A stretch of DNA of 64,000 nt. Origin: Streptomyces formicae (GTDB lineage Bacteria > Actinomycetota > Actinomycetes > Streptomycetales > Streptomycetaceae). Below the pieces are notes generated by a model. That model was not told the DNA's origin. It was given only the letters and a program-made list of their open reading frames with translations, and did not search any database. The DNA is taken from NCBI RefSeq assembly GCF_022647665.1, contig NZ_CP071872.1, positions 1,736,001 through 1,800,000 on the forward strand. Direction: 5' to 3'. Below are positions 51,971 to 60,176 of this stretch, piece after piece; the stretch's first letter is position 1, and the number at the start of each line of letters is the position of its first letter. The translations under genes and the position numbers were made by a program.

Positions 51971-52594
51971 GTGAACAAGGCGCAGCTCGTAGAAGCGATT
52001 GCCGACAAGATGGGCGGCCGTCAGCAGGCCGCCGAGGCTGTCGACGCGGTACTCGACGCGATCGTCCGCGCGGTTGTCACCGGCGACCGGGTTTCGGTCA
52101 CCGGCTTCGGCTCGTTCGAGAAGGTCGACCGCCCGGCCCGCTACGCCCGCAACCCGCAGACGGGTGAGCGCGTGCGGGTCAAGAAGACCTCGGTGCCGCG
52201 CTTCCGCGCGGGCCAGGGCTTCAAGGACCTGGTCAGCGGCTCGAAGAAGCTCCCCAAGGGCGGCGAAGTCGCTGTCAAGAAGGCCCCGAAGGGCAGCCTC
52301 CAGGCCGCGGCCAAGAAGGCCGCCGCCAAGAAGGCGGTGGCAAAGAAGGCCGTGGCGAAGAAGGCGCCTGCGAAGAAGGTCACCGCGAAGAAGGCCACGG
52401 CGAAGAAGGCGCCCGCGAAGAAGGTCACCGCGGCGGCGAAGAAGTCGACCCCCACCAAGAAGGCCGCAGCGACGGCCAAGAAGACCGCGGCGAAGAAGGC
52501 CCCCGCGAAGAAGGCGGTCGCCAAGAAGGCGCCCGCGAAGAAGGCCACGGCGCGCAAGACCAGCGCCAAGAAGGCCACCGCCCGCGCGAAGTAA
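51971..52594 (+). CDS. hupS: HU-family nucleoid protein with lysine-rich tail
   Basis: A 207-residue two-domain histone-like protein. Residues 1-90 are a normal HU fold ([54 protein letters not shown]). Residues 100-207 are a tail of Lys/Ala repeats ([17 protein letters not shown]), resembling eukaryotic histone H1 tails. In S. coelicolor, HupS acts in sporulation nucleoid compaction. GTG start with GAAGGGGAAG upstream; its own terminator follows. Tail length varies between strains because of the repetitive DNA. Confidence 0.95.
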   Translation: MNKAQLVEAIADKMGGRQQAAEAVDAVLDAIVRAVVTGDRVSVTGFGSFEKVDRPARYARNPQTGERVRVKKTSVPRFRAGQGFKDLVSGSKKLPKGGEVAVKKAPKGSLQAAAKKAAAKKAVAKKAVAKKAPAKKVTAKKATAKKAPAKKVTAAAKKSTPTKKAAATAKKTAAKKAPAKKAVAKKAPAKKATARKTSAKKATARAK

Positions 52595-52625
52595 GCGGCG
52601 CGGCACCACAGAGCCACTCACGCGA

Positions 52626-52656
52626 CGGGCCGGACTCCGCAGTGGAGTCCGGCCCG
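52626..52656 (+). terminator. Terminator hairpin after hupS
   Basis: CGGGCCGGACTCC and GGAGTCCGGCCCG pair perfectly around a five-base loop. Confidence 0.85.
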
Positions 52657-52725
52657 CGGCGCGTCTGCGTGTCTGCGGAGCCCCTGGGAGCCCTGCGTTC
52701 CCGGGGGCTCGTGGTGTCTGGGTGT

Positions 52726-52759
52726 CTGTCGCTTGGATCAGGCCGGATCCGAACGACAG
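52726..52759 (-). terminator. Hairpin after the small minus-strand gene
   Basis: CTGTCGCTTGGATC pairs with GGATCCGAACGACAG with two mismatches, directly beyond the stop codon at 52764. Confidence 0.55.
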
Positions 52760-52763
52760 GGCG

Positions 52764-52967
52764 CTAGAGCGTCTGCAACGTCACCAGGGTGATCCGGAGG
52801 GCGTCGCCCTTGCCCTCCGCCTCGATACGGACCCGCTGCCCCGGCCGCAGCAGGCGCAGCCCGCCGGCGTCGAAGGCGGCCGAGTCGAAGTCCACGGGGG
52901 TGCCGTCGTCGAGCAGCACACTTCCGCTGCGGGTCGCTGAGTCGTACGTGTACGCGGTCGCCTGCAT
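52764..52967 (-). CDS. Small beta-barrel (cold-shock-like) protein (67 aa)
   Basis: A 67-residue protein (MQATAYTYDSATRSGSVLLD, DGTPVDFDSAAFDAGGLRLL, RPGQRVRIEA). The pattern resembles the OB-fold of cold-shock proteins (variable-loop replacement of the GxGFI motif), but the nucleic-acid-binding aromatic motif is absent, so I do not call it CspA. Leaderless: TAGGCT lies six bases upstream of the ATG on the minus strand. It ends near a hairpin and starts 20 bases from the cofC stop. Confidence 0.75.
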   Translation of the reverse strand: MQATAYTYDSATRSGSVLLDDGTPVDFDSAAFDAGGLRLLRPGQRVRIEAEGKGDALRITLVTLQTL

Positions 52968-52973
52968 GCCCCG

Positions 52974-52979
52974 AGCCTA
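52974..52979 (-). promoter_or_regulatory. Candidate -10 box for a leaderless transcript
   Basis: On the minus strand, TAGGCT lies six bases before ATG 52967. Confidence 0.45.
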
Positions 52980-52986
52980 ACCGTCC

Positions 52987-53640
52987 CTACAGCGTGTCGG
53001 CGCCGCCGCCCGGCAGCGGCAGGCTCGCGCAACGCGCCGCCGTGTACGGCCCCACGCCCAGCGCCAGCGCGTCCCGCAGATCGTCGGCCGTGTCGACGTC
53101 GCGGCGCACCGAGTCGGCCCCCTCCACCGCGATTTCCACGGCTCCGGAGCGCAAATGTCTGCTTCGGGAACGCCCGCCGAATGCCGGACGCAATTCCACG
53201 CCCGGAGCGGCCGACAGAAATGTCGTGCCAATTCCGGCGGAGTCCGCGAGGAAAGCACGCGGGAATTGCGAGGCCGCGGCGAGCACCTGCGCCAATTCCG
53301 CCGTCCGCAGCGCCGGCAGATCCGCGTTGAGGGCCGCCACCGCCGCCCCGGGGCATGTGGCGCGCACCGCGTCCGCCCCGTGCGCCAGTGCCGCGTTGAG
53401 GCCCGCGGCCGGGGCGTCCGGCACGATCCTGGCGCCCAGCACCGTCAGCTCCGCCGCGGCCAGCGGATCGTCCGTGACGACCGCCACACCCCGCACCGCC
53501 GGGCACGACAGCGCCGCGGCCACCGTGTCCTGGGCGAAGGCCAGCGCGAACCGTGGGCGCATCGCCCCGCCCCCTGCCCCCGCCAGTCGGCTCTTGGCCA
53601 GTGCGAGAGGCTTCAGCGGAACCACCAGTGACCAGTGCAC
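52987..53640 (-). CDS. cofC: 2-phospho-L-lactate guanylyltransferase
   Basis: A 217-residue nucleotidyltransferase of coenzyme F420 synthesis; in actinobacteria the substrate is probably phosphoenolpyruvate, giving a GTP-activated precursor. Motifs: WSLVVPLKPLALAKSRLAG at the N-terminus, VVTDDPLAAAE, ALNADLPALRTAEL and DVDTADDLRDALALGVG at the end. GTG 53640 is preceded by GACAAT six bases upstream and no Shine-Dalgarno, so it may be leaderless. It is divergent from plsC. Confidence 0.9.
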   Translation of the reverse strand: MHWSLVVPLKPLALAKSRLAGAGGGAMRPRFALAFAQDTVAAALSCPAVRGVAVVTDDPLAAAELTVLGARIVPDAPAAGLNAALAHGADAVRATCPGAAVAALNADLPALRTAELAQVLAAASQFPRAFLADSAGIGTTFLSAAPGVELRPAFGGRSRSRHLRSGAVEIAVEGADSVRRDVDTADDLRDALALGVGPYTAARCASLPLPGGGADTL

Positions 53641-53798
53641 GGCCCCATTGTCGCCTGACCCGCACGGTGGCCCCGAAGGACGCGCTCCAGGCCGGGGCGT
53701 ACGGTGTTCTCGACAGACCAGGGGCGTGGGGCGACACTTGACCCCCAGCAACCAGGCAGCTGCCCGTAGCAGCCAGGTCATAGAGGAAGGGTGTACGA

Positions 53799-54551
53799 GT
53801 GTCCCGCCGCAGAATCGGCTTCTGGTACCGCCTGGCGGCGGTCATCGCGAAACCGCCGTTGGTGGTTCTGTTCAAGCGGGACTGGCGGGGAATGGAGCAC
53901 ATTCCGGCCGACGGCGGATTCCTCACCGCCGTGAATCACAACTCGTATCTGGACCCGCTCTCCTACGCGCACTTCCAGTACAACACGGGACGCGTTCCCC
54001 GTTTCCTGGCGAAGGCCGGCCTTTTCAAGGGCGCGTTCGTCGGCAGCATCCTGCGCGGCACCGGGCAGATTCCCGTCTACCGCGAGACGACCAACGCCCT
54101 GGACGCCTTCCGTGCCGCCGTCGACGCCATCGAGCGCGGCGAATGCGTCGCCTTCTACCCGGAGGGCACCCTCACCCGCGACCCCGAGATGTGGCCCATG
54201 GCGGGCAAGACGGGCGCCGCGCGCGTCGCGCTGCTCACCAAGGCGCCGGTCATCCCTGTCGCCCAGTGGGGCGCCAACATGGCGATGCCGCCGTACGCCA
54301 AGGAGAAGAAGTTCCGGCTGTTCCCCCGCAAGACGCTGATCGTGCAGGCCGGGACGCCCGTCGACCTCTCCCGCTTCTACGGCCTGGAGCCCACTCCCGA
54401 GGTGCTGCGCGAGGCCACCGAGACCATCATGGCCGCGATCACCGCGCTGCTGGAGGACGTACGCGGCGAGAAGGCGCCGGCCGAGCCGTTCGACCACCGC
54501 AGGGCGCGTGCGGAACAGCGGCGCAAGGCCGCGGAGGAGGAAGCGAAGTGA
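53799..54551 (+). CDS. plsC: 1-acyl-sn-glycerol-3-phosphate acyltransferase
   Basis: A 250-residue membrane-associated acyltransferase of phospholipid synthesis. The HX4D catalytic motif is H47-NSYL-D52, the FYPEG(TL) motif is at about 124-130, and VIPVAQWGAN is also typical. The C-terminal 30 residues are a charged tail (RRARAEQRRKAAEEEAK). GAGGAAGGG precedes the GTG start. It overlaps gpsA by four bases (GTGA), joining two steps of glycerolipid supply. Confidence 0.93.
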   Translation: MSRRRIGFWYRLAAVIAKPPLVVLFKRDWRGMEHIPADGGFLTAVNHNSYLDPLSYAHFQYNTGRVPRFLAKAGLFKGAFVGSILRGTGQIPVYRETTNALDAFRAAVDAIERGECVAFYPEGTLTRDPEMWPMAGKTGAARVALLTKAPVIPVAQWGANMAMPPYAKEKKFRLFPRKTLIVQAGTPVDLSRFYGLEPTPEVLREATETIMAAITALLEDVRGEKAPAEPFDHRRARAEQRRKAAEEEAK

Positions 54552-55558
54552 CGGCTCCCACCAAGGTGGCGGTCTTCGGTACGGGGTCCTGGGGCACCGT
54601 CTTCGGCATGGTGCTCGCCGACGCGGGCTGTGAGGTCACCCTCTGCGGTCGCCGCGCCGAGCTCGCGGAGGCGATCAACACGACCCACACCAACCCCGAC
54701 TATCTGCCGGGCATCGAGCTCCCCGCCGCGCTACGGGCCACCATCGATCCCGCCGAGGCCGCGCGCGACGCCGAATTCACCGTCCTTGCCGTGCCCTCGC
54801 AGACGTTGCGCGGGAACCTCGCCAAGTGGGCGCCGGTGCTGCCGTCGGACACCGTCCTCGTCTCGCTCATGAAGGGCATCGAACTCGGCACCGTGATGCG
54901 GATGAGCGAGGTGATCGAAGAGGTCGCGAAGGTGCCGGCCGAGCGCGTCGCCGTCGTCACGGGGCCCAACCTCGCCAGGGAGATCGCCGGCCGGCAGCCC
55001 GCAGCCGCCGTGGTCGCCTCGCGCGACGAGTCGGTGGCCCAGCGCCTCCAGACCGCCTGCATGACCCCGTACTTCCGCCCCTACACGAGCACCGACGTCG
55101 TCGGCTGCGAGCTCGGGGGCGCGGTCAAGAACGTCATCGGCCTCGCCGTCGGCATCGCGGACGGTATGGGACTCGGCGACAACACCAAGGGCTCCCTGAT
55201 CACCCGCGGTCTCGCCGAGACGACCCGCCTCGGCGCCGTCATGGGCGCGGACCCGATGACGTTCTCGGGGCTCGCTGGCCTCGGTGACCTGGTGGCGACC
55301 GCCTCGTCGCCGCTCTCGCGCAACCACACCTTCGGTATCAACCTCGGCCGCGGCATGACGCTCCAGGAGACCATCGCCGCGACCAAGCAGACCGCCGAGG
55401 GCGTCAAGTCCTGCGAGTCCGTACTGGATCTGGCCAGGCGGCACGGTGTCGACATGCCGATCACGGAGACCGTCGTCTCGATCGTCCACGAGGGCAAGCC
55501 GCCGGTGGTCGCGCTCAAGGAACTGATGTCCCGCCCGGCCAAGCCCGAACGGCACTGA
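54548..55558 (+). CDS. gpsA: Glycerol-3-phosphate dehydrogenase [NAD(P)+]
   Basis: A 336-residue dehydrogenase that makes sn-glycerol-3-phosphate from DHAP for phospholipids. Nucleotide-binding VAVFGTGSWGT; LKGIELGT-like SLMKGIELGT; active-site GAVKNVIGLAVGIADGMGLG with the catalytic lysine; GDLVATASSPLSRN. Length is typical. It is translationally coupled to plsC and followed by a hairpin. Confidence 0.96.
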   Translation: MTAPTKVAVFGTGSWGTVFGMVLADAGCEVTLCGRRAELAEAINTTHTNPDYLPGIELPAALRATIDPAEAARDAEFTVLAVPSQTLRGNLAKWAPVLPSDTVLVSLMKGIELGTVMRMSEVIEEVAKVPAERVAVVTGPNLAREIAGRQPAAAVVASRDESVAQRLQTACMTPYFRPYTSTDVVGCELGGAVKNVIGLAVGIADGMGLGDNTKGSLITRGLAETTRLGAVMGADPMTFSGLAGLGDLVATASSPLSRNHTFGINLGRGMTLQETIAATKQTAEGVKSCESVLDLARRHGVDMPITETVVSIVHEGKPPVVALKELMSRPAKPERH

Positions 55559-55604
55559 CGCTCCCGCCCGCCCGGGGCTACGGCCCACGGGCGGTCCCCG
55601 GGCG

Positions 55605-55632
55605 ATCGAAGGGGCGGGCGCGCCCCTTCGAT
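55605..55632 (+). terminator. Terminator hairpin between gpsA and ddl
   Basis: ATCGAAGGGGCG and CGCCCCTTCGAT pair perfectly around GGCG. The right arm overlaps a possible ddl promoter. Confidence 0.7.
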
Positions 55633-55664
55633 GCCTGCAAGACGCAAGGTAGTCTCGTCGCGAT

Positions 55665-56837
55665 ATGAGCGAGAACCCCTCACACAGCCCCGACCTCGCC
55701 CCCACCACCGGCGAGGCGCGCCGCAAGCCGCGCGTCGCGGTCGTCTTCGGCGGCCGCAGCTCCGAGCACGCGATCTCCGTCGTGACGGCCGGCGCCGTGC
55801 TGCGCTCCATCGACCGCACCAAGTACGACGTGCTGCCCATCGGCATCACCACGGACGGCCGCTGGGCGCTGACCGCCGACGAGCCGGACCGGATGGCGAT
55901 CGCCGACCGGCAGCTGCCGTCCGTCGACAGCCTCGCCGAGTCCGTCGACGGAGCCGTCGTCCTCTCCGTCGACCCGGCCAACCGCGAAGTGGTCTACAGC
56001 GAGCCGGGCTCCGTGCCCAAGGCGCTGGGCGACGTCGACGTCGTCTTCCCGATGCTGCACGGCCCGTACGGCGAGGACGGCACCCTGCAGGGCCTCCTGG
56101 AGCTCTCCGGCGTCCCGTACGTCGGCTCGGGCGTCCTCGCCTCGGCCGTCGGCCAGGACAAGGAGTACATGAAGCGCGTCTTCAGCTCCTTCGGCCTGCC
56201 CGTCGGCCCGTACGTGACCGTCCGGCCCCGCGAGTGGGAGCAGGATCCTTCCGCCGCCCGCAAGAAGATCGTCGACTTCGCCGGCGAGCACGGCTGGCCG
56301 CTCTTTGTGAAGCCCGCCCGCGCCGGCTCCTCCATCGGCATCACCAAGGTCGACGATCTCTCCGGTCTCGACGAGGCGATCGCCGAGGCGCAGCGCCACG
56401 ACCCCAAGATCCTGGTCGAGTCGCTGCTGCGCGGCCGCGAGATCGAGTGCGGGGTGCTGGAGTTCGAGGACGGACCGCGCGCCAGCGTGCCCGCCGAGAT
56501 CCCGCCCGTCAGCGCGCACGACTTCTACGACTTCGAGGCCAAGTACATCGACGCGGCCACCGGTCTCGTGCCCGCGCCGCTCACCGAGGAGCAGACCGCC
56601 GAGGTGCAGCGGCTCGCGGTCGAGGCGTTCGAGGCCGCCTCCTGCGAAGGGCTGGTCCGCGCGGACTTCTTCCTCACCGAGGACGGCGAGTTCGTGATCA
56701 ACGAGATCAACACGATGCCGGGCTTCACCCCGATCTCCATGTACCCGCGGATGTGGCAGGAGAGCGGGATCAGCTACCCGGAGCTCGTCGACCGGCTCAT
56801 CCAGGCGGCGCTGCGGCGCTCCACGGGGCTGCGCTGA
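55665..56837 (+). CDS. ddlA: D-alanine--D-alanine ligase
   Basis: A 390-residue ATP-grasp ligase making D-Ala-D-Ala for peptidoglycan. Motifs: VAVVFGGRSSEHAISVVTAG, MLHGPYGEDGTLQGLLEL, KPARAGSSIGITKV, DFFLTEDGEFVINEINTMPG. The loop before the catalytic core contains DFYDFEAKY, as in D-Ala-specific ligases (a D-Lac ligase would have a different omega loop), so vancomycin-type specificity is not suggested. No clear Shine-Dalgarno; TAGTCT lies nine bases before ATG. Confidence 0.95.
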   Translation: MSENPSHSPDLAPTTGEARRKPRVAVVFGGRSSEHAISVVTAGAVLRSIDRTKYDVLPIGITTDGRWALTADEPDRMAIADRQLPSVDSLAESVDGAVVLSVDPANREVVYSEPGSVPKALGDVDVVFPMLHGPYGEDGTLQGLLELSGVPYVGSGVLASAVGQDKEYMKRVFSSFGLPVGPYVTVRPREWEQDPSAARKKIVDFAGEHGWPLFVKPARAGSSIGITKVDDLSGLDEAIAEAQRHDPKILVESLLRGREIECGVLEFEDGPRASVPAEIPPVSAHDFYDFEAKYIDAATGLVPAPLTEEQTAEVQRLAVEAFEAASCEGLVRADFFLTEDGEFVINEINTMPGFTPISMYPRMWQESGISYPELVDRLIQAALRRSTGLR

Positions 56838-56848
56838 CGCGCGGTCCC

Positions 56849-57334
56849 TCAGGTCGTCTCGGCGAACAGCGGCGGGACCGTCTTCGCGACCGGTCCCGCC
56901 AGCTCCGTCAGCGGGCCGAGGTCGTTGACGTACCGCTGCGCGAGCGTGACCTCCACATACGTCCTGCGATACGTGGTGGTGAGTCGGACGCTGTCGTCGC
57001 CGTGCTGCTCCAGCAGCCAGTTGACGCCGTTCACGTCCACCGCGTCCGACGCCGAATCACTCATCCCCGCGGGCCGGGGGACACCGCAGCGCAGTACGAT
57101 CGCGGCGTCCCCCCACCCGGCGGTCAGCTCCGAACGCGGCTCGGGGTCCCTGCGGTCCTCTCCGGCCACGGACTCCGGCAGCGCCTTGTGCAGAGCACGG
57201 CACAGAGCCTTCTCCTCGGGAGGGGGAGCGGGAACCGTGATCGAAGCCTCTGCGTCCGTGGAGGAGCAGCCCGGGGCGGTGAGCAGCACGGCGGCTGCTA
57301 CGGGCAACGACAGAAGCCGGCGAGGGGACATCAC
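56849..57334 (-). CDS. DUF3515 lipoprotein
   Basis: A 161-residue lipoprotein: signal peptide with lipobox LTAPGC (C near residue 23), then a DUF3515-type domain (CRALHKALPESVAG, DAAIVLRCGVPRP, VNGVNWLLEQHGDDSVRLTT, TYVEVTLAQRY). Cysteines in CRAL and LRCG likely form a disulfide. GTG 57334 lies six bases from a TACGCT box; ATG 57331 is equally possible. Common in actinobacteria next to ddl or thiL; function unknown. Confidence 0.85.
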   Translation of the reverse strand: MMSPRRLLSLPVAAAVLLTAPGCSSTDAEASITVPAPPPEEKALCRALHKALPESVAGEDRRDPEPRSELTAGWGDAAIVLRCGVPRPAGMSDSASDAVDVNGVNWLLEQHGDDSVRLTTTYRRTYVEVTLAQRYVNDLGPLTELAGPVAKTVPPLFAETT

Positions 57335-57340
57335 CGGCCA

Positions 57341-57346
57341 AGCGTA
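57341..57346 (-). promoter_or_regulatory. Candidate -10 box for a leaderless transcript
   Basis: On the minus strand, TACGCT lies six bases before GTG 57334. Confidence 0.4.
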
Positions 57347-57357
57347 ACCATCGGGGG

Positions 57358-57591
57358 CTACAGGTGAACGACGGGGCAGGTGAGCGTCCGCGTGATGCCG
57401 TCCACTTGCTGGACCTTGGCGACCACCATGCGGCCGAGCTCGTCGACCGTGTCGGCCTGGGCACGCACGATCACGTCGTACGGACCCGTCACGTCCTCGG
57501 CCTGGATCACCCCCGGGATCTTGGAGATGGTGTCGGCGACGGTCGACGCCTTGCCCACCTCGGTCTGAATAAGGATGTACGCCTGTACCAC
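57358..57591 (-). CDS. Stand-alone Lrp/AsnC ligand-binding (RAM) domain protein
   Basis: A 77-residue protein consisting only of the Lrp/AsnC effector (RAM) domain: VVQAYILIQTEVGKASTVAD, IPGVIQAEDVTGPYDVIVRA, GRMVVAKVQQVDGITRTLTC. There is no HTH, so it cannot bind DNA alone; such proteins may sense amino acids and oligomerise with full-length Lrp proteins. GTG start with GGAGG nearby. It lies 23 bp upstream of the lipoprotein gene. Confidence 0.9.
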   Translation of the reverse strand: MVQAYILIQTEVGKASTVADTISKIPGVIQAEDVTGPYDVIVRAQADTVDELGRMVVAKVQQVDGITRTLTCPVVHL

Positions 57592-57803
57592 GGAACCTCC
57601 AGGGCGGCCACGAGGATCATGTGGGGAGAAGGGACGCCACGGTATCGCGTCGCCGCGGGCCGCGGGGAGACCCGCGCGCCCCGAGGCGCGCGCAGCGTGG
57701 CGCATGCAGCACAGAAGCTGACGGCCGACTCGGCCTACTCGACGGTACCGACAGCAGTGACGGCTCGCGACCGCAAGCACACTGGGGCAGAAGGAGCACA
57801 GGA

Positions 57804-58766
57804 ATGAAGGGCACCGTGGGCGAACTGGGGGAGTTCGGGCTCATCAGGGAGCTCACCTCCCGGCTCACCTCCACCCCCGCCGTACGGCTCGGACCCGGCG
57901 ACGACGCCGCGGTCGTCGCCGCACCCGACCGCAGGGTCGTCGCCAGCACCGACCTGCTGCTGGAGGGACGGCACTTCCGGCGCGACTGGTCGACCGCGTA
58001 CGACGTGGGCCGCAAGGCCGCGGCACAGAACCTCGCCGACATCGCGGCCATGGGCGCCGTGCCGACCGCCCTGCTGCTCGGCCTCGTCGTCCCCGCCGAT
58101 CTCCCGGTCACCTGGGCCACCGAGCTGATGGACGGCATCCGCGACGAGTGCCAGGTCGCGGGTGCGGCCGTGGTCGGCGGCGATGTCGTACGGGGCGACA
58201 CCATCACCGTCGCGATCACCGCACTCGGCGATCTGCGCAACCACGACCCGGTGACGCGCGCCGGCGCCCAGCCCGGCGATGTCGTCGCCTACACCGGCTG
58301 GTTGGGCTGGTCCGCCGCCGGGCACGCGGTCCTCTCGCGGGGCTTCCGCTCGCCCCGCGCCTTCGTCGAGGCCCACCGGCGCCCCGAACCGCCGTACCAC
58401 GCGGGCCCGGCCGCCGCAGGGCTCGGCGCCACCGCCATGACCGACGTCAGCGACGGACTCGTCGCCGACCTCGGGCACATCGCCGAGGCCAGCAAGGTCC
58501 GTATCGACCTGCGCTCCGGACTCATCGACATCCCCTCGCAGATGAACGACATCGGCCAGGCCGTCGGCGTCGACCCGCTCCAGTGGGTGCTCAGCGGCGG
58601 CGAGGACCACGCGATCGTCGCGACCTTCCCGCCGGACGTGAAGCTGCCCGCCCGCTGGAAGGTCATCGGCGAGGTGCTCAACCCCTCCGCACTGCCGCAG
58701 GTGACGGTGGACGGGGCACCGTGGACCAACAAGGGCGGCTGGGACCACTTCGGAGAGGAATCATGA
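57804..58766 (+). CDS. thiL: Thiamine-monophosphate kinase
   Basis: A 320-residue kinase that makes thiamine diphosphate from the monophosphate with ATP. Motifs: [81 protein letters not shown] precedes the ATG. The 3' end overlaps thiD (ATGA). Confidence 0.95.
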   Translation: MKGTVGELGEFGLIRELTSRLTSTPAVRLGPGDDAAVVAAPDRRVVASTDLLLEGRHFRRDWSTAYDVGRKAAAQNLADIAAMGAVPTALLLGLVVPADLPVTWATELMDGIRDECQVAGAAVVGGDVVRGDTITVAITALGDLRNHDPVTRAGAQPGDVVAYTGWLGWSAAGHAVLSRGFRSPRAFVEAHRRPEPPYHAGPAAAGLGATAMTDVSDGLVADLGHIAEASKVRIDLRSGLIDIPSQMNDIGQAVGVDPLQWVLSGGEDHAIVATFPPDVKLPARWKVIGEVLNPSALPQVTVDGAPWTNKGGWDHFGEES

Positions 58767-59548
58767 CGCCACCACGCGTGCTCACGGTCGCCGGATCCGA
58801 CTCCGGCGGCGGCGCCGGAATCCAGGCCGACCTCAAGACCATGCTGGCCCTCGGCGTCCACGGGATGAGCGTGATCACCGCCGTCACGGCGCAGAACTCG
58901 CTCGGGGTGCAGGGTGCCTGGGAGCTCCCGGTGGACGCGGTGCGGGCGCAGTTCAGGAGCGTCGTCGACGATATCGGCGTACAGGCTGTCAAGACCGGCA
59001 TGCTGGCCTCGGCGGAGCTCGTCGAGACGGTCGCCGAGCTGCTGGCCGGGACGGATGCGCCCGTCGTCGTCGACCCGGTCGGCGTCTCCAAGCACGGGGA
59101 CGCGCTGCTCGCCGCCTCCGCGCTGGATTCCGTACGGACGAAGCTGCTGCCGACGGCGACCGTGGCCACCCCGAACGTCGACGAGGTCGCCCAGCTCACG
59201 GGCGTACGCGTGGAGACCGAGGCCGATCTGCGGCGGGCGGCCGACGCGGTGCTCGCCTACGGGCCGCGCTGGGCGCTCATCAAGGGCGGCCATCTCGCCG
59301 GCGACGCCGTCGATCTGCTGACCGACGGGACCGACGAGCACTGGCTGCGCGCGCCGCGTCACGACAACCGGCACACGCACGGCACCGGCTGCACGCTCGC
59401 GTCGGCGATCGCGGCCGGGCTGGCGAAGGGGCTGAGCGTGCCGGAGGCGGCGCGGACGGCGAAGGAGTACGTCACGGGCGCGATCGCGGCCGGCTTCGCA
59501 CTGGGCGGCGGGATCGGCCCGGTCGACCACGGCTGGCGATTCCGCTAG
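58763..59548 (+). CDS. thiD: Hydroxymethylpyrimidine/phosphomethylpyrimidine kinase
   Basis: A 261-residue ribokinase-fold enzyme that phosphorylates HMP and HMP-P for thiamine synthesis. Motifs: [77 protein letters not shown]. Coupled to thiL. The terminator hairpin after it has T/A tracts on both sides. Confidence 0.95.
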   Translation: MTPPRVLTVAGSDSGGGAGIQADLKTMLALGVHGMSVITAVTAQNSLGVQGAWELPVDAVRAQFRSVVDDIGVQAVKTGMLASAELVETVAELLAGTDAPVVVDPVGVSKHGDALLAASALDSVRTKLLPTATVATPNVDEVAQLTGVRVETEADLRRAADAVLAYGPRWALIKGGHLAGDAVDLLTDGTDEHWLRAPRHDNRHTHGTGCTLASAIAAGLAKGLSVPEAARTAKEYVTGAIAAGFALGGGIGPVDHGWRFR

Positions 59549-59619
59549 CCGCTAGAGGGTGCCGCGAGGCCGGCCGTTCCATCGGCGGGCGTCGCGAGCA
59601 CGGTGCTGCGGGCACGGCA

Positions 59620-59651
59620 AAAAGCCGGTCCACTGATGTGGACCGGCTTTT
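59620..59651. terminator. Bidirectional terminator between thiD and rpmB
   Basis: AAAAGCCGGTCCAC and GTGGACCGGCTTTT pair perfectly around TGAT; A and T runs on opposite sides serve both convergent genes. Confidence 0.9.
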
Positions 59652-59722
59652 CAAGGCAACCGCAGGGGCTGCGCTACGACAGACGTCGCGGGGACATCCC
59701 CGCGTACGCGGGGAGCATCACC

Positions 59723-59908
59723 TTAGCGCGAGACCTTGCCGGCCTTGATGCACGAGGTGCAGACGTTGAGCCGCTTCGGCGTCCGACCGACCACGGCACG
59801 CACGCGCTGGATGTTCGGGTTCCAGCGACGGGGCGTACGGCGGTGCGAGTGCGAAATGTTGTTGCCGAAGCCCGGCCCCTTGCCGCAGACATCGCAGTTG
59901 GCAGCCAC
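59723..59908 (-). CDS. rpmB: 50S ribosomal protein L28
   Basis: A 61-residue ribosomal protein ([55 protein letters not shown]). The CxxC pairs (CDVC, CTSC) form a zinc-binding version, so this is the C+ paralogue; streptomycetes often also carry a Cys-free L28 under Zur control. GTG start with GGAG upstream. It is divergent from the DAK2 gene. Confidence 0.96.
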   Translation of the reverse strand: MAANCDVCGKGPGFGNNISHSHRRTPRRWNPNIQRVRAVVGRTPKRLNVCTSCIKAGKVSR

Positions 59909-60176
59909 GGGTCACTCCAAAGACTTCAGATGCACTTACAGTGAAATCCGGCGTGCCGGAATCAGTGATCTGAAGTGGCTTGCCGGGGGAATGGCCCGAC
60001 TTTCATCGGGCAACCGGAGCAGCATACAACGGCTGCGCCCGTACAACGAAACTACCATGCGTCGCTCCGCCCCCGCCCCGGCTCCCGCCGGGGTGCGGGT
60101 CTACTCTGCGGTGACGCCCTCCCCTACGCCCTCCCCTATGCCCGGGGGCGTGGGGCGACCCCGGAGGAGGACCTCG

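Noticed and set aside
52250-52594. Lysine repeat DNA of hupS as a CRISPR-like or tandem-repeat artefact
   Set aside because: It codes in frame for the KKA-rich tail expected of HupS.
59736-60176. Upstream extension of the DAK2 protein to 686 residues
   Set aside because: It would overlap rpmB and its promoter on the other strand; the strong GGAGGAGG before TTG 60177 decides the start.
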